Part shown: positions 35,952 through 48,018 of the stretch, piece by piece
Position numbering within the stretch: the first letter of the stretch is position 1
Layout: each line of letters opens with the position of its first letter
Assembly (NCBI GenBank): GCA_026545225.1
Contig: CM048850.1
Location: 26,279,797 to 26,343,796, forward strand
Source: Cornus controversa
Lineage: Eukaryota; Streptophyta; Magnoliopsida; Cornales; Cornaceae
Reading direction: 5' to 3'
Length of the DNA stretch: 64,000 bases
Position numbers and translations under genes: made by a program
The notes under the pieces: model-generated
Database searches by the model: none
What the model saw: the letters and a program-made list of their open reading frames with translations, nothing else
What the model was told of the DNA's origin: nothing

Positions 35952-36198
35952 GACCAAACCCTTAAACTCTACAAAGAACAACTCCATCCCTCTTCTTCCC
36001 TGTTCCATGGAATCACTACCATTCTTCCTTCAGTTATCAAAGCTTGTTCTTATGCTCAAAACCATCACTTCGGTCTTCAAATTCATTGTGTTGTCCTCAA
36101 AACAGGTTCTGATTTGGAATCTACTACATCCAATTCTGTCATCTCCATGTATGGCAAGTTTTCAGACATTGAATGTGCGCGTAAGATGTCTGATTGTT
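35952..36198 (+). pseudogene. Captured fragment of a pentatricopeptide-repeat (PPR) gene
   Basis: An open frame with LKLYKEQLH, then ITTILPSVIKACSYAQNHHF, then GLQIHCVVLKTGSDLES and ISMYGKFSDIECARKM. These are PPR-type repeats: the IKAC, GLQIHCVVLKTG and VISMYGKFSDIECARK blocks are typical of plant PLS-class proteins that edit or process organellar RNA. Only about two repeats are present, with a TGA just upstream (35949) and no downstream repeats. It is on the transposase strand. The identification is from the repeat pattern. Confidence 0.78.
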
Positions 36199-36439
36199 AG
36201 CCTAAGGCACAATCTAGAGAGACACCTTTCTAGGTTATCATTTTTGAGATCATTTGGCTGTTAACTCTCTAATTGTCATACACTCTCTACACAAAAAACT
36301 AACCAGCTTTTCTGCGTAGCAGAATAAAAAGGTTCATTTTGCCTTCTATATCTGTCAATTCTAGAACTCTTGATATCATCTTTGCACCTAAAAATAGAAG
36401 AGATGCTGGTTTCATGAGTTTATCGTCCCATCTATTTGT

Positions 36440-36925
36440 TGACAGCTCATATTTGTTGGGAAGCTTGCTGCTGGAAATTTCGTTCTTTGAAAACAGAATT
36501 GGTCTGCCTTCTTTGTTAAAACTGATTTGATCCACAAGGTATCTCATGAAACAAAAATTACAGCATGAAATTTTAGCCTTTTGGCTTCATTTTGGGCTTC
36601 GGTTTCATGTCATTTCAATTAGTATTCTATTTTTGGTGAAATTTTGAAGATAACATGTTCTTGCTGGAAAACTAGTTTTGAAAACAGAATTTTGCTACTG
36701 TTTTGTTCAAAAACGGACCTGAATTATTTTTCTCTTTATGAAAGTGAATATATGGTATGAAAATATTGTTTCTTAGCTTTCAATGGGCTTTGGTTTCATG
36801 CAATTTCGTTTTAAAATGATTTTTCTATGAATTTTTGAAGTTGGGAGCTTCAGGCTGGAAATTCATTTCTGGGCAGAATGTTTATGGTTCCTTTTGTCTT
36901 AGAACTGATTTAGATGGTGAGGGAT
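36440..36925 (+). repeat. Three diverged tandem units of about 190 bp
   Basis: Each unit has a GCTGGAAA...AAACAGAATT...TTGTTAAAACTGATTT-like core (near 36467, 36664 and 36852) and a preceding TTTCATG block. Alignment was by eye. Confidence 0.5.
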
Positions 36926-36989
36926 TTTGAGAAGGTGAATTTGCAATTCAAAGAGATTATGACAGTCCAAAAAAGTATATAAAGTCAAG

Positions 36990-37609
36990 TAAAAGATTAA
37001 TCTAATTCTTTGGAATTACTTTAACAGGTCCAACAATACACAACATCATTGTGATTTAAAAATTTTTAAAAAAAAAACAGAACATCGAATTTATTTTTGG
37101 ATAAATAGAACACTAATTATTTAAGATAAAGGTATGATATTATAAAACCATATATAGCTATATGATTGATGGGTAAGCAAATCTGTGTTCCGGTGAGAAA
37201 TCGGAACATTACATGTGGCTGGCCAAAATCTGAAAACTGAGTTGAAGACCTCGTGGTTCAATGTTTGTATTCTGTAATTGTTGGTCATATCCTTAGTTAG
37301 ATTGTTCTTGGTTCAATTCTTTGTATTATTCGAATGAGAAGAATAGAGTATATTATACATACATGTGTATATATATATAGATATTAGTATAATTGTAAAT
37401 GTGTTTGTATAAGCTCTATATGGTTCTGAGCCCAAATAATTCCCTTTCCCGTTCTTCTGTAATCCAAACTGGTGAAAACAGAGTTGTAATTTCTTAAACT
37501 CCAAAAATTTCCAAATTGATTTCCAAATTGAGAGGAGAGAGAATAAAGAAAAGAAGAAAGTGGAAAGAGAATAGGTGAAAGGAGGAGAGAGAGGGAGTTA
37601 TGGGAGAGG
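36990..37609 (+). repeat. Duplicated block, copy 2
   Basis: Near-identical to 29445-30087 apart from one large gap and several small ones. It lies outside the Helitron borders proposed here, 7 kb away, in the same orientation. Confidence 0.85.
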
Positions 37610-37912
37610 TTTTTTTTAAAACATGGATTACAAGTCTGATTTCCTTGTGATAAAAATATTCTTGATCTAACTAGGTTATTTTTTTCCCACCGAAAGATAA
37701 TACTTATATTTAGAAAAATAGCATCATTTTATCATTAAGGATGATAATATTGTATAGTATACACCCAGCTAGTGGGTGGATCAGTTCACTGTTTGGGTGC
37801 ATACTTGGCTAGGTTTCCAAGACAGTGAAATGTAGAATGTTCTATATCTGTTGATTTTGGTTTGATACTTTTTAACTATTAACTGAAAAAAAAAATTAAA
37901 TTCGTCATCTGG

Positions 37913-38106
37913 GGTTTCAATGATGCTGTTAATGGATTTTATGGATGATGGTTGGTCGATTATGGGTAGTGATGGTGGGGAGGATGTGACCATTGCCATC
38001 AATTCATCTCCAAGCAAATTTCTTGGGTGGCAATACAACACATTAATTGTCAATGCTTCCAACTTTTGGAGGGGTGTTGTGTGCAAAGGCATCAATGCTA
38101 CTTCAG
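37913..38106 (+). pseudogene. Captured fragment of a class III HD-ZIP transcription factor gene
   Basis: GFNDAVNGF, then (after one extra T) MDDGWSIMGSDGGEDVTIAI and NSSPSKFLG, then in a third frame LPTFGGVLCAKASMLLQ. This order is diagnostic for the region C-terminal of the START domain in the REVOLUTA/PHABULOSA/ATHB-15 group, regulators of leaf polarity, meristem and vascular development. Two frameshifts are present. Homeodomain, zipper, START and MEKHLA parts are missing. The segment holding the miR165/166 site of this family is not included. It lies on the transposase strand. Confidence 0.8.
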
Positions 38107-38957
38107 TTACTTCAAGAAAACTGAATTGGTTATGTAGGACCCATTTAGGATGAAAGACAAAAAAACATAGACTTTATAGTGGTTAGGATTATCTTTGGCT
38201 GGCTCCCGACTAGTTTAATTTTATTTTTTCTTCTCAATGTTTTCATCCTTATAACAGTAGCATGTTGTTTGAGTTTGTATTTGGGGGACCTTGATTATTT
38301 TTGTACAAGTCAAATTTGCTTTAAAGTGTGTTTCATCTCTCTCTCATATTTTGTTTGGAGGTTATTTTTTTGTTTCCAGTATCTATTACCATTGACTTCT
38401 ACATGCTGATTTAGTAGGTCCTTTAGCTTTCATTGGAACATATTTATTAATTTTGCTGTCTCCTAGATGATTTTGCGTGTATCAGATATGTGGAAAACTT
38501 AAGCTTATATTTTGTTTCGATACTATTTCTTGTTTCCAGATTGCTTTTATTTTCTAGATTTTGATTCAATAGGTTTCATTTTTTGCTTGAAATGTAGTAC
38601 ATCCTTCTCATTTTTCTATATACAGTTTTTATGAATCTGAGAATTTTGAGTCCTATTCTTGGGATTGCAGTAAGTATATGCACTTTTTGCTTAAGCTGTT
38701 CTCGACAGATCATAAGCTGAACTTTTTGGTTACCTCATATTCTTCTGTTCATTTTGTACGATAATTATTTTTTTATTAAAATGTTAGAAAATGTAGAACT
38801 CTTAGCAATTTAGCATATGAGAGATGAATCATGTTGAAAATCTAAAAAAAAGAAAAGAAAATTGGACTGATTATCACTCATTGATTTTCTTTTGACTTTT
38901 CAACTTCTTTTGAATTTCTCTTATGACTCTTGAAGTTGAAACTTGGATTGACTACAG
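38107..38957 (+). other. CACTA interior, no gene seen
   Basis: AT-rich. The last part, up to the AG at 38956-38957, may be intron belonging to the captured HSP90 exon. Confidence 0.5.
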
Positions 38958-39032
38958 GTCAAATCGTGTGTTGGATTTGATAGTTCATAGTCTTTATAAC
39001 CACAAGGAAATGTTTCTTCAAGAGCTTGTGAG
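38958..39032 (+). pseudogene. Captured exon of an organellar-type HSP90 gene
   Basis: A 75-bp exon between ACTACAG and GTAAGAAT. It encodes SNRVLDLIVHSLYNHKEMF then LQELVR, the N-terminal ATP-binding-domain helix conserved in HSP90 chaperones. The VHSLY-HKE form is closest to mitochondrial/plastid members (HSP90-5/6 type). The frame and both splice borders are intact. The rest of the gene is absent. Confidence 0.72.
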
Positions 39033-40279
39033 GTAAGAATAGGTGTATTCTGTATGCCATGCATAAGAATTATTTATTTTGTTATATAACACCCAAGTAT
39101 ATTTCAGTTATGATTTAGCTTTCATGGCCCTATTTTAACCAATTTGCATATGATATATGTGTTTAGCTTCCATTTTAGCTTGTGATTCTGTCGCTATATT
39201 TTCCATGCATATTTTTGCTTTTCGTAGTCTCTATTTTGCATTTTTATTGCAGCTATTATGCGATTAGATGGCTATAAATTTTCTTATTGAGTTGCAATTG
39301 ATTTTTCTTTTCTAATTCTCCAAAGGTTAGTTCATAGTTTCTATAGGTGGTTGTGAGGCAAACATAGTTTCTATAGTTCATAGTTTCTTTTCTTATTCTC
39401 CAAATGTTAGTTCATAGTTTCTTTTCTTTTTTTACTTTTTCATGTTGTAGTCATCTTTGAAACGCAACCCTAATAGCCTCAATTGAGTCTGTAGTGATAA
39501 TGATGGTCTTAGATATAAAGTTTTCGGGTTAGGTTTTCTTCACATGGTGTATATCTATATATATATATATATATATATATATGGAGCTTTGTATCATGCA
39601 TTAGAGTGCTCAATTAATTTTGTTATACCATACGTAACAAAAATGATTACGTTTCACATATGGATAATTATGTGCAACAGATTAGCAAGGTCTCAGTCAC
39701 ATGTGAAAGGGTCATGCAATTGTGACTTGCCTGAATCTGTTATGAAAGAGCAAGTGTGCCTTTTCTCATGCCAGTTCAGTTTCTATAAAATTGAATAATA
39801 TATGTGCTTTCTTGTATAAAGATATTTACAGTTAGTGGTTTAGTTATTGAGATGAGGTTTCCTATTCAGCTTTTTTGGTATATACAATATTTAAATGCTA
39901 CTCCTTTATTTTTCTTTCCATTGGGAGTTTCAGTCATAAATTGCTGAAGCTTTTTTCTCTTTAATGTATTAACTAATACCATTTTTTACATAATAAATTT
40001 TTGCTTACCAACCTTGATAACAGGTTTGTATGCTTTAATTTTTCATAGAACTAGTTATCTAGAAGTGAATTATATATGTGGTAGTTTCCAAAGAGTTTAG
40101 TTAGGCAGTGAATTGAACTGTCCATATTGTTTTCTCTATGCAATTTCGAGCTGATATTTTCCTTGGAGGATTTTTTCTACTCCCTACATTTTGTCATTTG
40201 TTTCACGATGAACCTTCTTTAGGTTTATTGGTCACTTCTACTAGTAATTGCCTATTGTTGAATAAATTAGCAAGGAGAC
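39033..40279 (+). other. Intron-like region before the transposase
   Basis: AT-rich, with a short direct duplication of TTAGTTCATAGTTTCT (39329-39430) and a (TA)n tract at 39555-39582. No gene recognised. Confidence 0.5.
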
Positions 40280-43200
40280 ATGGATAAAGGCTAGATGCAC
40301 CTTCATAACAGGTTATTGTAACCTAAATAACCTTACCCATAACAATTTAGACATTATACCTGTCATTTTTGTCATAATGAAAATTTTGACTTTTCGATTG
40401 TAGAGCTTCAACGGAGTATTTAAATGGAGCACATAGATTTGCCAGTTGGGCCCAACGTAATGCAGGGAATCCAGCTAAGATTATATGCCCTTGTAAACAT
40501 TGTTTAAACTCACAATATCAACATTTTAATACGGCGTACGAGCACTTAGTGATAAATGGAATGGATCCTACTTATACTGTATGGGCCTTTCATGGAGAGA
40601 ATAGGATTACATATGTAGAAAATGAAGGCACAGAAGATGGTGTGGAAATGCCTGAAACGCATGGGATGTTTAGAGATGTGTATTTTGATGGTGAAGAAAA
40701 CGCTACAACATATCCCACTTATGGAAGTAGAGAGTTTGAGTTCAGAGAGGCGTTGGAAAAGGCTAAAACTCCTCTATATCCTAATTGCACGAAGTATACA
40801 ATTATGTCAGCAACAGTTGCTTTATATAAGCACAAAGCTGCTCATAATATATCGGATAATGGATTTGATGAGCTTCTTAAGATTATTCGTGATATGCTTC
40901 CGACAGATAATAACCTTCTTGAGGGGCTCAATGCAACAAAGAAGTTATTGAAGATATTTGACTTGGGGTATGAAAAAATACATGCGTGTATCAATGATTG
41001 TTGTCTTTTTAGAAAAAAAATGAGAATCTGATTGCATGCCCAAAATGTGGTGCTTCACGGTGGAAAGTGAATGAACATAGTAAAAAAATTTGAAATGGGA
41101 TTCCGGCTAAGGTGTTGCGGTACTTTCCAATAATACCAAGATTTAGGCGATTATTTCAATCAAATGAAAAGGCTGAACAAGTATTATGGCATTCGACTCA
41201 TAAAAGTCGAGATAAAAAAATGCGGCATCTAGTTGATTCATGTGCATGGGAATTGATTGATAAAAAGTGGCCGAGTTTTGCATCAGATCCTCAAAATTTG
41301 AGGCTTGGCCTTGCAACCGATGGGTTCAATCCATTCGGTGACCTTAGCTCTAAACATAGTTGTTGGCCTGTGATTTTAGTAGTATATAATTTTGACCCGT
41401 TGCTTTGTATGTCTAAAGAGAATATGATGTTGACGTTGTTAATCTCAGGACCAAAGCAACCAGGAAATGACATTGATGTGTATTTGAAGCCACTAATGGA
41501 AGATTTAAAAGTATTATGGGAAAAAGGTGTTGAGCTTTATGATTCATTCACTAAATCCTTGTTTAATTTGAGGGTGGTTTTGATGTGGACAATCAATGAT
41601 CTTCCGGCCTATTCTAATTTGTCTGGCCAGGCAACAAAAGGTAAGTTTGGTTGTCCAGTGTGTGTTAAAGACACATATTCTGAATGGTTGAAATCTAGTG
41701 GGAAGACTGTGTTTAGGGGTAGTCGGCGATTTCTTCCATTCAATCACCCGTATAGAAAGAAAAAAACTTGGCTTGATGGAAAAGAAGAAATGAAGGGGCC
41801 ACCTAGAGTATTAGCTGGTTCAGAACTTTTTTGCGGCGTTAAGGACTTTCAAAATACATGGGGAAAAAGTAAAAATCAGGAAAAAAGTAAAAGGCGCAAA
41901 AAGGAAGAGAAACCTAGCATTTGGCCATGGAAGAAAAAGTCTATATTTTTTGAGTTACCATATTGGGAGGTACACAATTTGAATTCACCTTTATCCTCGA
42001 TGGTCATGTTTTTTTTATTTGAGGAGTTCACACTCCTTACTAATAATTCTTTTTGCTTGTTATGTTAGGCGTTACCTCTCAAACACAATTTGGATGTGAT
42101 GCACATTGAAAAAAATGTTTGTGAGAGTATTTTTGGCACACTATTGAATATAAAGGGAAAATCAAAGGATGGACTAAAGTCTCGTATGGATTTGAAGCAA
42201 ATGGGCATTAGGGGAGATTTACACCCAAAGGAGTTAGGGAAAAAAAATTACTTGCCACCAGCACCATATACATTATTGAAGAAAGAGAAGCAATCATTTT
42301 GTAAAAGGTTACAACAATTGAAGTTACCTGATGGTTATAGTTCAAATATTGGGCAACGTGTATCATTGGATGAATGCAAAATTAGTGGCCTAAAATCCCA
42401 TGATTGTCATGTTCTTATGCAACAATTGCTGCCTGTAGCTTTACGCGGGACACTGCCAAAAGGTCCAAGGATTGCTATATTTCGCCTATGTGCGTATTTT
42501 TCATGAAATATGCCAAAGGGTAATTGATAGGAATCAATTGGAAAAAATTGAAAATGAAATTGTCGAAACTTTATGTATGTTTGAAAGGTTCTTTCCACCG
42601 TCTTTCTTCGACATTATGGTACACGTTACCATTCATATTGCACGAGAAGCTCGTTTATGTGGACCAATACAATTTCGTTGGATGTACCCATTTGAGAGGT
42701 AATTTATTTATAACATTCTTTTATATATGTTATGCAATTACAAATATTATTTAATTTACATATATATAATTCTATCGTTATATTTAGGATGATGAAAGTT
42801 TATAAAGGATATGTTAAAAATCAAGCAAGACCTGAGGGGTGCATAGCAGAAAAGTACTTGGTAGAAGAGTGCATTCAATTTTGTAATTGGTGTTCGTCGT
42901 TCTTGAAATGAAGATATTGAAACTGAAACAATGGAAGGAGGACACCCACTTTCTAAGGGAATTTCAAAAACCGTGTCTAGTGACATGTTAGCCATTGCTC
43001 ACCGTTATGTATTATTCAACAATGAGGAGGTGGAACCATATTTAAAGTAAGATGGTATGAATTTTTTTTAATTTATAACTATTATTGAAAAACAAAATAC
43101 TTAACCATGTTATTTTCTTATTAGAAAGCATGTGGAGGAACTCAAGGGTTTGGACAGTTGTCTTGCAAGGAATGAAAGCACTCTACAAAAGAAACACATG

Positions 43201-43836
43201 GAGACCTTCAGTTCATGGTTCAAAACCATGATTAATGCAAGTAGTAATGTGTCAAGGATGCTAAAGGGGCTTTCAAATGGGCCTAGGAACGATGTAATTT
43301 CTTATTCTGGTTATATTGTGAATGGCCATCGATTTCACACCAAGGATGTCGAGAGAAGCACACAAAATAGTGGTGTTTCCATTGAAGTTGAAACTATATG
43401 TCGATCTAGTGCAAGAGACACAAATCAAGTTGTTTAAAAAATATCTTACTATGGTGTTCTGAAAGATATAATTTTGTTAGACTACTACTAATTTCAAGTA
43501 CCGCTGTTTCATTGTGACTGGGCAAATATTAGAAACGACATCAAAGTTGAAGATGGATTTACATTGGTGAACCTTCATGAAGGTCAAAGTCAATTTGAAA
43601 GTGATCCATTTATCCTTGCATCACAGGCTAAGCAAGTGTTTTATTCTATGGATACTGAAACGTCAAGTTGGTATGTGGTACTTAAAGTACCACCAAGAGG
43701 CAAAATTGACTTGGACACTTTTGAAGAGAATGCTTATATGCCTTATGCTCCATTAGATATATCAAGACTTGAACGTGAAATTGTTGATGATGGTGAACAT
43801 CATGTACGAGTTGATTGTGAGTGCATAACGTTGTAG
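40280..43836 (+). pseudogene. TNP2-type CACTA transposase, five exons, broken
   Basis: Catalyses cut-and-paste transposition in the nucleus. Exons as read: 40280-40311, 40405-41969, 42069-42698, 42788-43046, 43125-43836, all with GT/AG borders. Exon 1 encodes the usual MDKxWM start, with TAG (40292-40294) at the Trp. Exon 2 has the transposase-associated finger (WAQRNAGNPAKIICPCKHC), a CPKCGAS motif near 41038 and the TNP2 core (LATDGFNPFG, GPKQPGNDIDVYLKPL). Exon 3 has HNLDVMHIEKNVCESIFGT and starts the DUF4218 part (HVLMQQLLPVALRGTLPK), continuing in exon 4. Exon 5 ends in DUF4216 (FHCDWANIRND). Lesions: a frameshift in the A-run near 41015, TGA near 41091, an extra T near 42495, a shift near 42900, TAA near 43434 and 43488. 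Confidence 0.88.
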
Positions 43837-44083
43837 AATATTTTCAAATGGGTATTTGGTTACTTGGTTATATTTTTTGGTTTGTTTTTGGTTACTTGTA
43901 GAATACTTTTTGATGAAACTGAATGGTTGTGATTATGTACCTATCTAAATTTGCGTTAAATTCCTTCTTAAATTGGTAATATGTTGTTTCTGGTGCTCTT
44001 TTTCTAAATCAATAGTGACGCCTCCAATATAAACTGAATTATTACTCCTTTGATAAGATTACAGGTCATCTAAAGATTTTACT

Positions 44084-45007
44084 ATGTCTGAACATCCTGA
44101 AGTAAGTATCAACCTTACTTAATGTTGTTTTATCTTAAATTGATTGTTTTGATTTAAGTATCAACTTTAAACATATGCATTTTTAATGTTTTTCTTCTTT
44201 TAATGCATGTACTTGAATGAAGTCATCTAGACAGTGTGAGACACGTGCAGAACGAAATCGTCGAGCAGCTATGGCTGCAATGATACGTACACCCTCAGTT
44301 GTACGCATTTCTGACTGGGGTTCAAATTCTCCAAGGACACCTTGGGGCAATCAATTTAGAGTTGGTGGGGTTTCACCCAATCCTATTACTTCTCAAGGAC
44401 CTTCCATTGAGGCTACATCAAATACAAAGAAAAGAAAGGGTAGGGGAAAGTCTCAACTGTACAAGATTGCATCCACACCAAATGAGCGCCTAGTTGTGGA
44501 TTTTAATGAAAGGGGGCAGCCAGTTGGTGATAACAGTAAGAAGTATAGTTCTTGCCTTGGGGTTATAGCACGTGAAAGGGTTCCCATAACAATTAAGAGC
44601 TGGAAGGATGTGCCTGATTCTCTATTACAAGAATTATGGGATATTATAAAGGTATTTTATTTTTACTAATTTGCTAGTAGAAGGATGTGTCTGATTCTCT
44701 ATTAGAAGAATAAAAACATGTTCTCCCTATGATAGTAGGATATTTATTTGATAATTTGATATATATTTGCAGCTAAGATTCGATGTTGCTGACTGTCATG
44801 CAAGCATATCATTTGGATTGATGGGAAAGGCATGGCGCAATCACAAATCAAATACAACAAATAATGTGTTGTCCATGAGAAATAATCGACGAGCCATTGC
44901 CTTAATGAAGCCCGATAATATAAATTCAGTGGATGAGTGGCAAGAGTTTGTTGCCAATCGATTATCGGAGGAGCATGCTATGAGTATTTATATGCACTTT
45001 TTAATTT

Positions 45008-45038
<31 letters not shown>

Positions 45039-46398
45039 TCATGACCTATATAAATTAGCAACTTTTTTGTATTTACAGAAAGAAAGAAAACAAAAACAAG
45101 AATTGAGGAGCAAAATAACTACCCCACACACAACAAGCCGATTAGGCTAAGCTCGATTAGAAGATTCAATGGTAATAATGAATGTTTATTTTCTTCACTT
45201 ATTTAATGCTAACCATAGTTCTTGTGATTTAGTAGCACAAATAATTGAAACGTGCATGTTTGGGTATGTGAGAAAAGAGTCTGACACGCCCGATAACATT
45301 TCAAGGGTGGATGTGTGGATTAAAGCGCATATGAGAAAGGATGGTCAACCCATAAATGAACAAGTCAAGGAGACTGTGATAACATGCTTCTTTTTAATTT
45401 AAGTTAATCATTTATATTTATTATATTAAATTACTAATGAGTGTGTTTAAAATATGGAATTTTAGGAAATAATTAAGACATATTCCCAAACGACTCAAAG
45501 TTCAGGAATTCATGACTATACGATCAATCATGTATTTGGTTCAGAACATCGAGGAAGAGTGAGAGAGCTTGGGTTTGGGGTAACACTTACAAAATTGAAA
45601 ACCCAAGCACAACAACAAGAAAATTCCCAAAGATATGAAAAGAAATTTGAAGCAATGATGCGGGACAAAAGGGAGAAAATGAGGGAAGAGATGAGGGAGG
45701 AAATGAGAGAGCAAATGATGGAAGAGATGAGGGAACAAATGAGGGAAGAGATGAGGGAACAAATGCAAGAGTTTAGATCATTGTTGGTAAGTGAAAATAA
45801 GAATGCGTTGTCATCATTTCTATTAAAAATGCTTTGTCATAATTATTTTTCTTTTTTTTCATGCCAGACACAAAATGCTAATAACCAATCTTGTCCCAAT
45901 GCTTCACCACGTGTCCCATCTACTGAAAATGTTGAAAGAAAAGATTGTGAGTTATTCCATTACAATGGGACAGGATTACTTGTTGCTACTGGTGAAGTTG
46001 TTTCCTCAGATCCTTCTACGCTCATAGGTGATGCACCACTCAGTTCTGATTGTTGGAAAGTAGGGTCAACTTTGTCTTTGAATCCGAAGCTCCCTTGTAT
46101 AGGGCAGATCCCTCCGGCCGTTATTTGCTTGGGCAAGCTCATGGAAATTCAATTGCATGGCCTAACAAGTTTATCAAGATCAGTAAGTATTCTAAACTAT
46201 AATATTTGAATATCTAATTCCATTGATACTGAAAATATAATATATAATATTTGAATATCTAATTTCATTGACACTGAAAATATAATATTTATTTACTTGC
46301 AGCTCGGCCTTAGGGATAATCGTATTTTGGGGCTTTTTGCTTGTTTTTGTGTATCTCTACAGGAGATATATAGAACTTTTTTGAAAGCAATCTGTTAA
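44084..46398 (+). pseudogene. Second En/Spm protein (Transposase_24-type, TNPA-like role)
   Basis: A spliced gene directly after the transposase, same strand, as in other plant CACTA elements. The likely start is ATGTCTGAACAT at 44084. Exons follow at about 44217-44651, 44773-44984, 45080-45171, 45231-45380, 45467-45786, 45870-46180 and 46304-46398; borders are by eye. Features: a basic KKRKGRGK stretch, then YSSCLGVIARERVPI, ISFGLMGKAWRNHKSN and SRVDVWIKAHMRKDGQPI, typical of the Ptta/En/Spm plant transposase family (PF03004). A long MREEMREQM coiled coil (about 45660-45780) follows. One TAA interrupts the frame at 45148. The protein probably binds the subterminal repeats; this is inferred from family and context. 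Confidence 0.75.
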
Positions 46399-47904
46399 GA
46401 GCATGTTTGGTTCTTTTGAAAACAACTCTAAGGTTAGTTTCTCTCTCTATTTACAGTATTATGGATGTTTCAGTCTCTGCATATGATTAATAGAGCAAGT
46501 GTGGAATGTAAATGTGAAACTGGAAAAAAAGGAGCATTAGTGCTTCTTTTCCTGTAATGAGTAGGAAAATCACAACCAAAACATATAAAAAAAAACTGCC
46601 TTCCCTCTAGAGAAAATAAATTGACTACAAGAACTCATGTTAGGGCAACCACCAAGATAGGGAATAAACACATATCTGCATTGTTTGTATTTAGGCAAGA
46701 TTGTCTTTTAAGAATAATCTAGAAATACTTGCATTTATAGTAGAAAAACCTAATATAACATCCACCTTATGTGCAAGTCTAAGCATATGAATCTAGACCA
46801 TCCTCTAATTCATGGAAACTCCTAGCCGGCTAGCCCTATTTGTTAGCAATGCCTCCTCAAGCTTTGATAATTCAATAGGTTATGCTTCACCATCAATACG
46901 AGTCACACATTCACTCTCCCCCTCCCTCCACCCCGCCCAAAAAATAAAAACAAAAGGATAAGTATCTTGTTTCTCACAAGTTCAAGAGCCTTAAATTTAG
47001 TAAGAGTACCCGCACATTGCCAGGATATTTTGGAAAATCATCTACTTGCTGGGATTTTATTTTATTATTTTTAAGTAGTTTTAGGATATTAAAAGAACCC
47101 ATTTAGTATTTAGAAATCTTTCGAGCACCCAAGTTCTAGTATTTTAGGAATAGTTTTCTCTCCTCTTTCTTTTTTTCTCTTATCCTTTTTAAATCAATTT
47201 ATCTTCTATATTTCCTTAATTTATAAACTCTTCAATAAATTACTTTATCACTCACAATTCTTCCTTTATTCATATCTTTTATTCTTCTTTCACAGCTGAA
47301 AATTACAATGGCATCCTTAAGAGGAACAAACTCACCACCAGGAAGTGTAGATCTCAAGAGCTGTAAGCATTTTTCACATTCATCAATTTGTCACTTTCTG
47401 CATATTATATTACTTAGAGATGGAGATCCCTCTCACACCCACCCTTCAATGCCTAGAATCTATCTATCTATATATATATATATTAACTATTTGTATATTA
47501 TATAGAGAGTGGGTGAGATGTGCATTATTGTATATTTTTTCCACAAATGAGACATGTGAGATGAGTCAGAAATCATGGGTCCATCAATACTGGATGAAAG
47601 GGACTACTTGTTTTTAATCTTTTCATCAAAATTAATTTTTAACCATTGGATCAGCTGTAGGTAAACAACAAACTATAGGGGACAGTCCTCGTGCATAAAG
47701 AAGAAATTGTGTTCTTTAAAGTCAAAAACTGGATTGATTGGATAATCTAAACAACCAACACCAAATCTTTTTTTAGTGCCATAGACCTAACATGAAAATG
47801 TTGTTTTATTGGTGTTAGTCAAACTAGTTTTAGTGGCTAAATAAGCCTAGCATAGGGACTATAGCTAGGAAGAATGAAGAGCACCTTGAGGAGCAGATCA
47901 AGGT

Positions 47905-47947
<43 letters not shown>

Positions 47948-48002
47948 TTATTGGTGTTAGTCAAACTAGTTTTAGTGGCTAAATAAGCATAGCATAGGGG
48001 CT
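46399..48002 (+). other. CACTA 3' interior, no gene recognised
   Basis: Low-complexity and AT-rich. A short open segment after ATG at 47308 (MASLRGTNSPPGSVDLKS) is not recognised. It includes (TA)n tracts at 47471-47482 and 47908-47941. Confidence 0.5.
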
Positions 48003-48018
48003 ATAGCTAGGGAGAATG
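47801..48018 (+). repeat. 78-bp direct duplication around a (TA)n tract
   Basis: 47801-47876 and 47941-48018 share GTTGTTTTATTGGTGTTAGT and the following 55 bases with few changes. A run of TA repeats lies just before the second copy. Confidence 0.8.

Larger units (their letters stand above)
36199..37912 (+). other. CACTA interior with repeats, no gene seen
   Basis: Holds a three-unit diverged tandem repeat (36440-36925) and the second copy of the duplicated block (36990-37609). The rest is AT-rich. Confidence 0.55.

Noticed and set aside
36007-36264. 85-aa frame starting MESLPFFLQ
   Set aside because: It is an out-of-frame shadow; the PPR repeats read in another frame over the same bases.
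37920-38153. 77-aa frame with MDDGWSIMGSDGG as a small gene
   Set aside because: It is only the middle part of an HD-ZIP III fragment; flanking parts of the match lie in other frames and there is no own promoter or start evidence.
38958-39032. Working HSP90 or other host gene in the window
   Set aside because: Only one 75-bp exon is present; the other fragments are likewise single exons or partial domains within a transposon.
45541-45768. Minus-strand 75-aa frame rich in HLFPHLF repeats
   Set aside because: It is the antisense of the MREEMREQM coiled-coil exon of the En/Spm protein.
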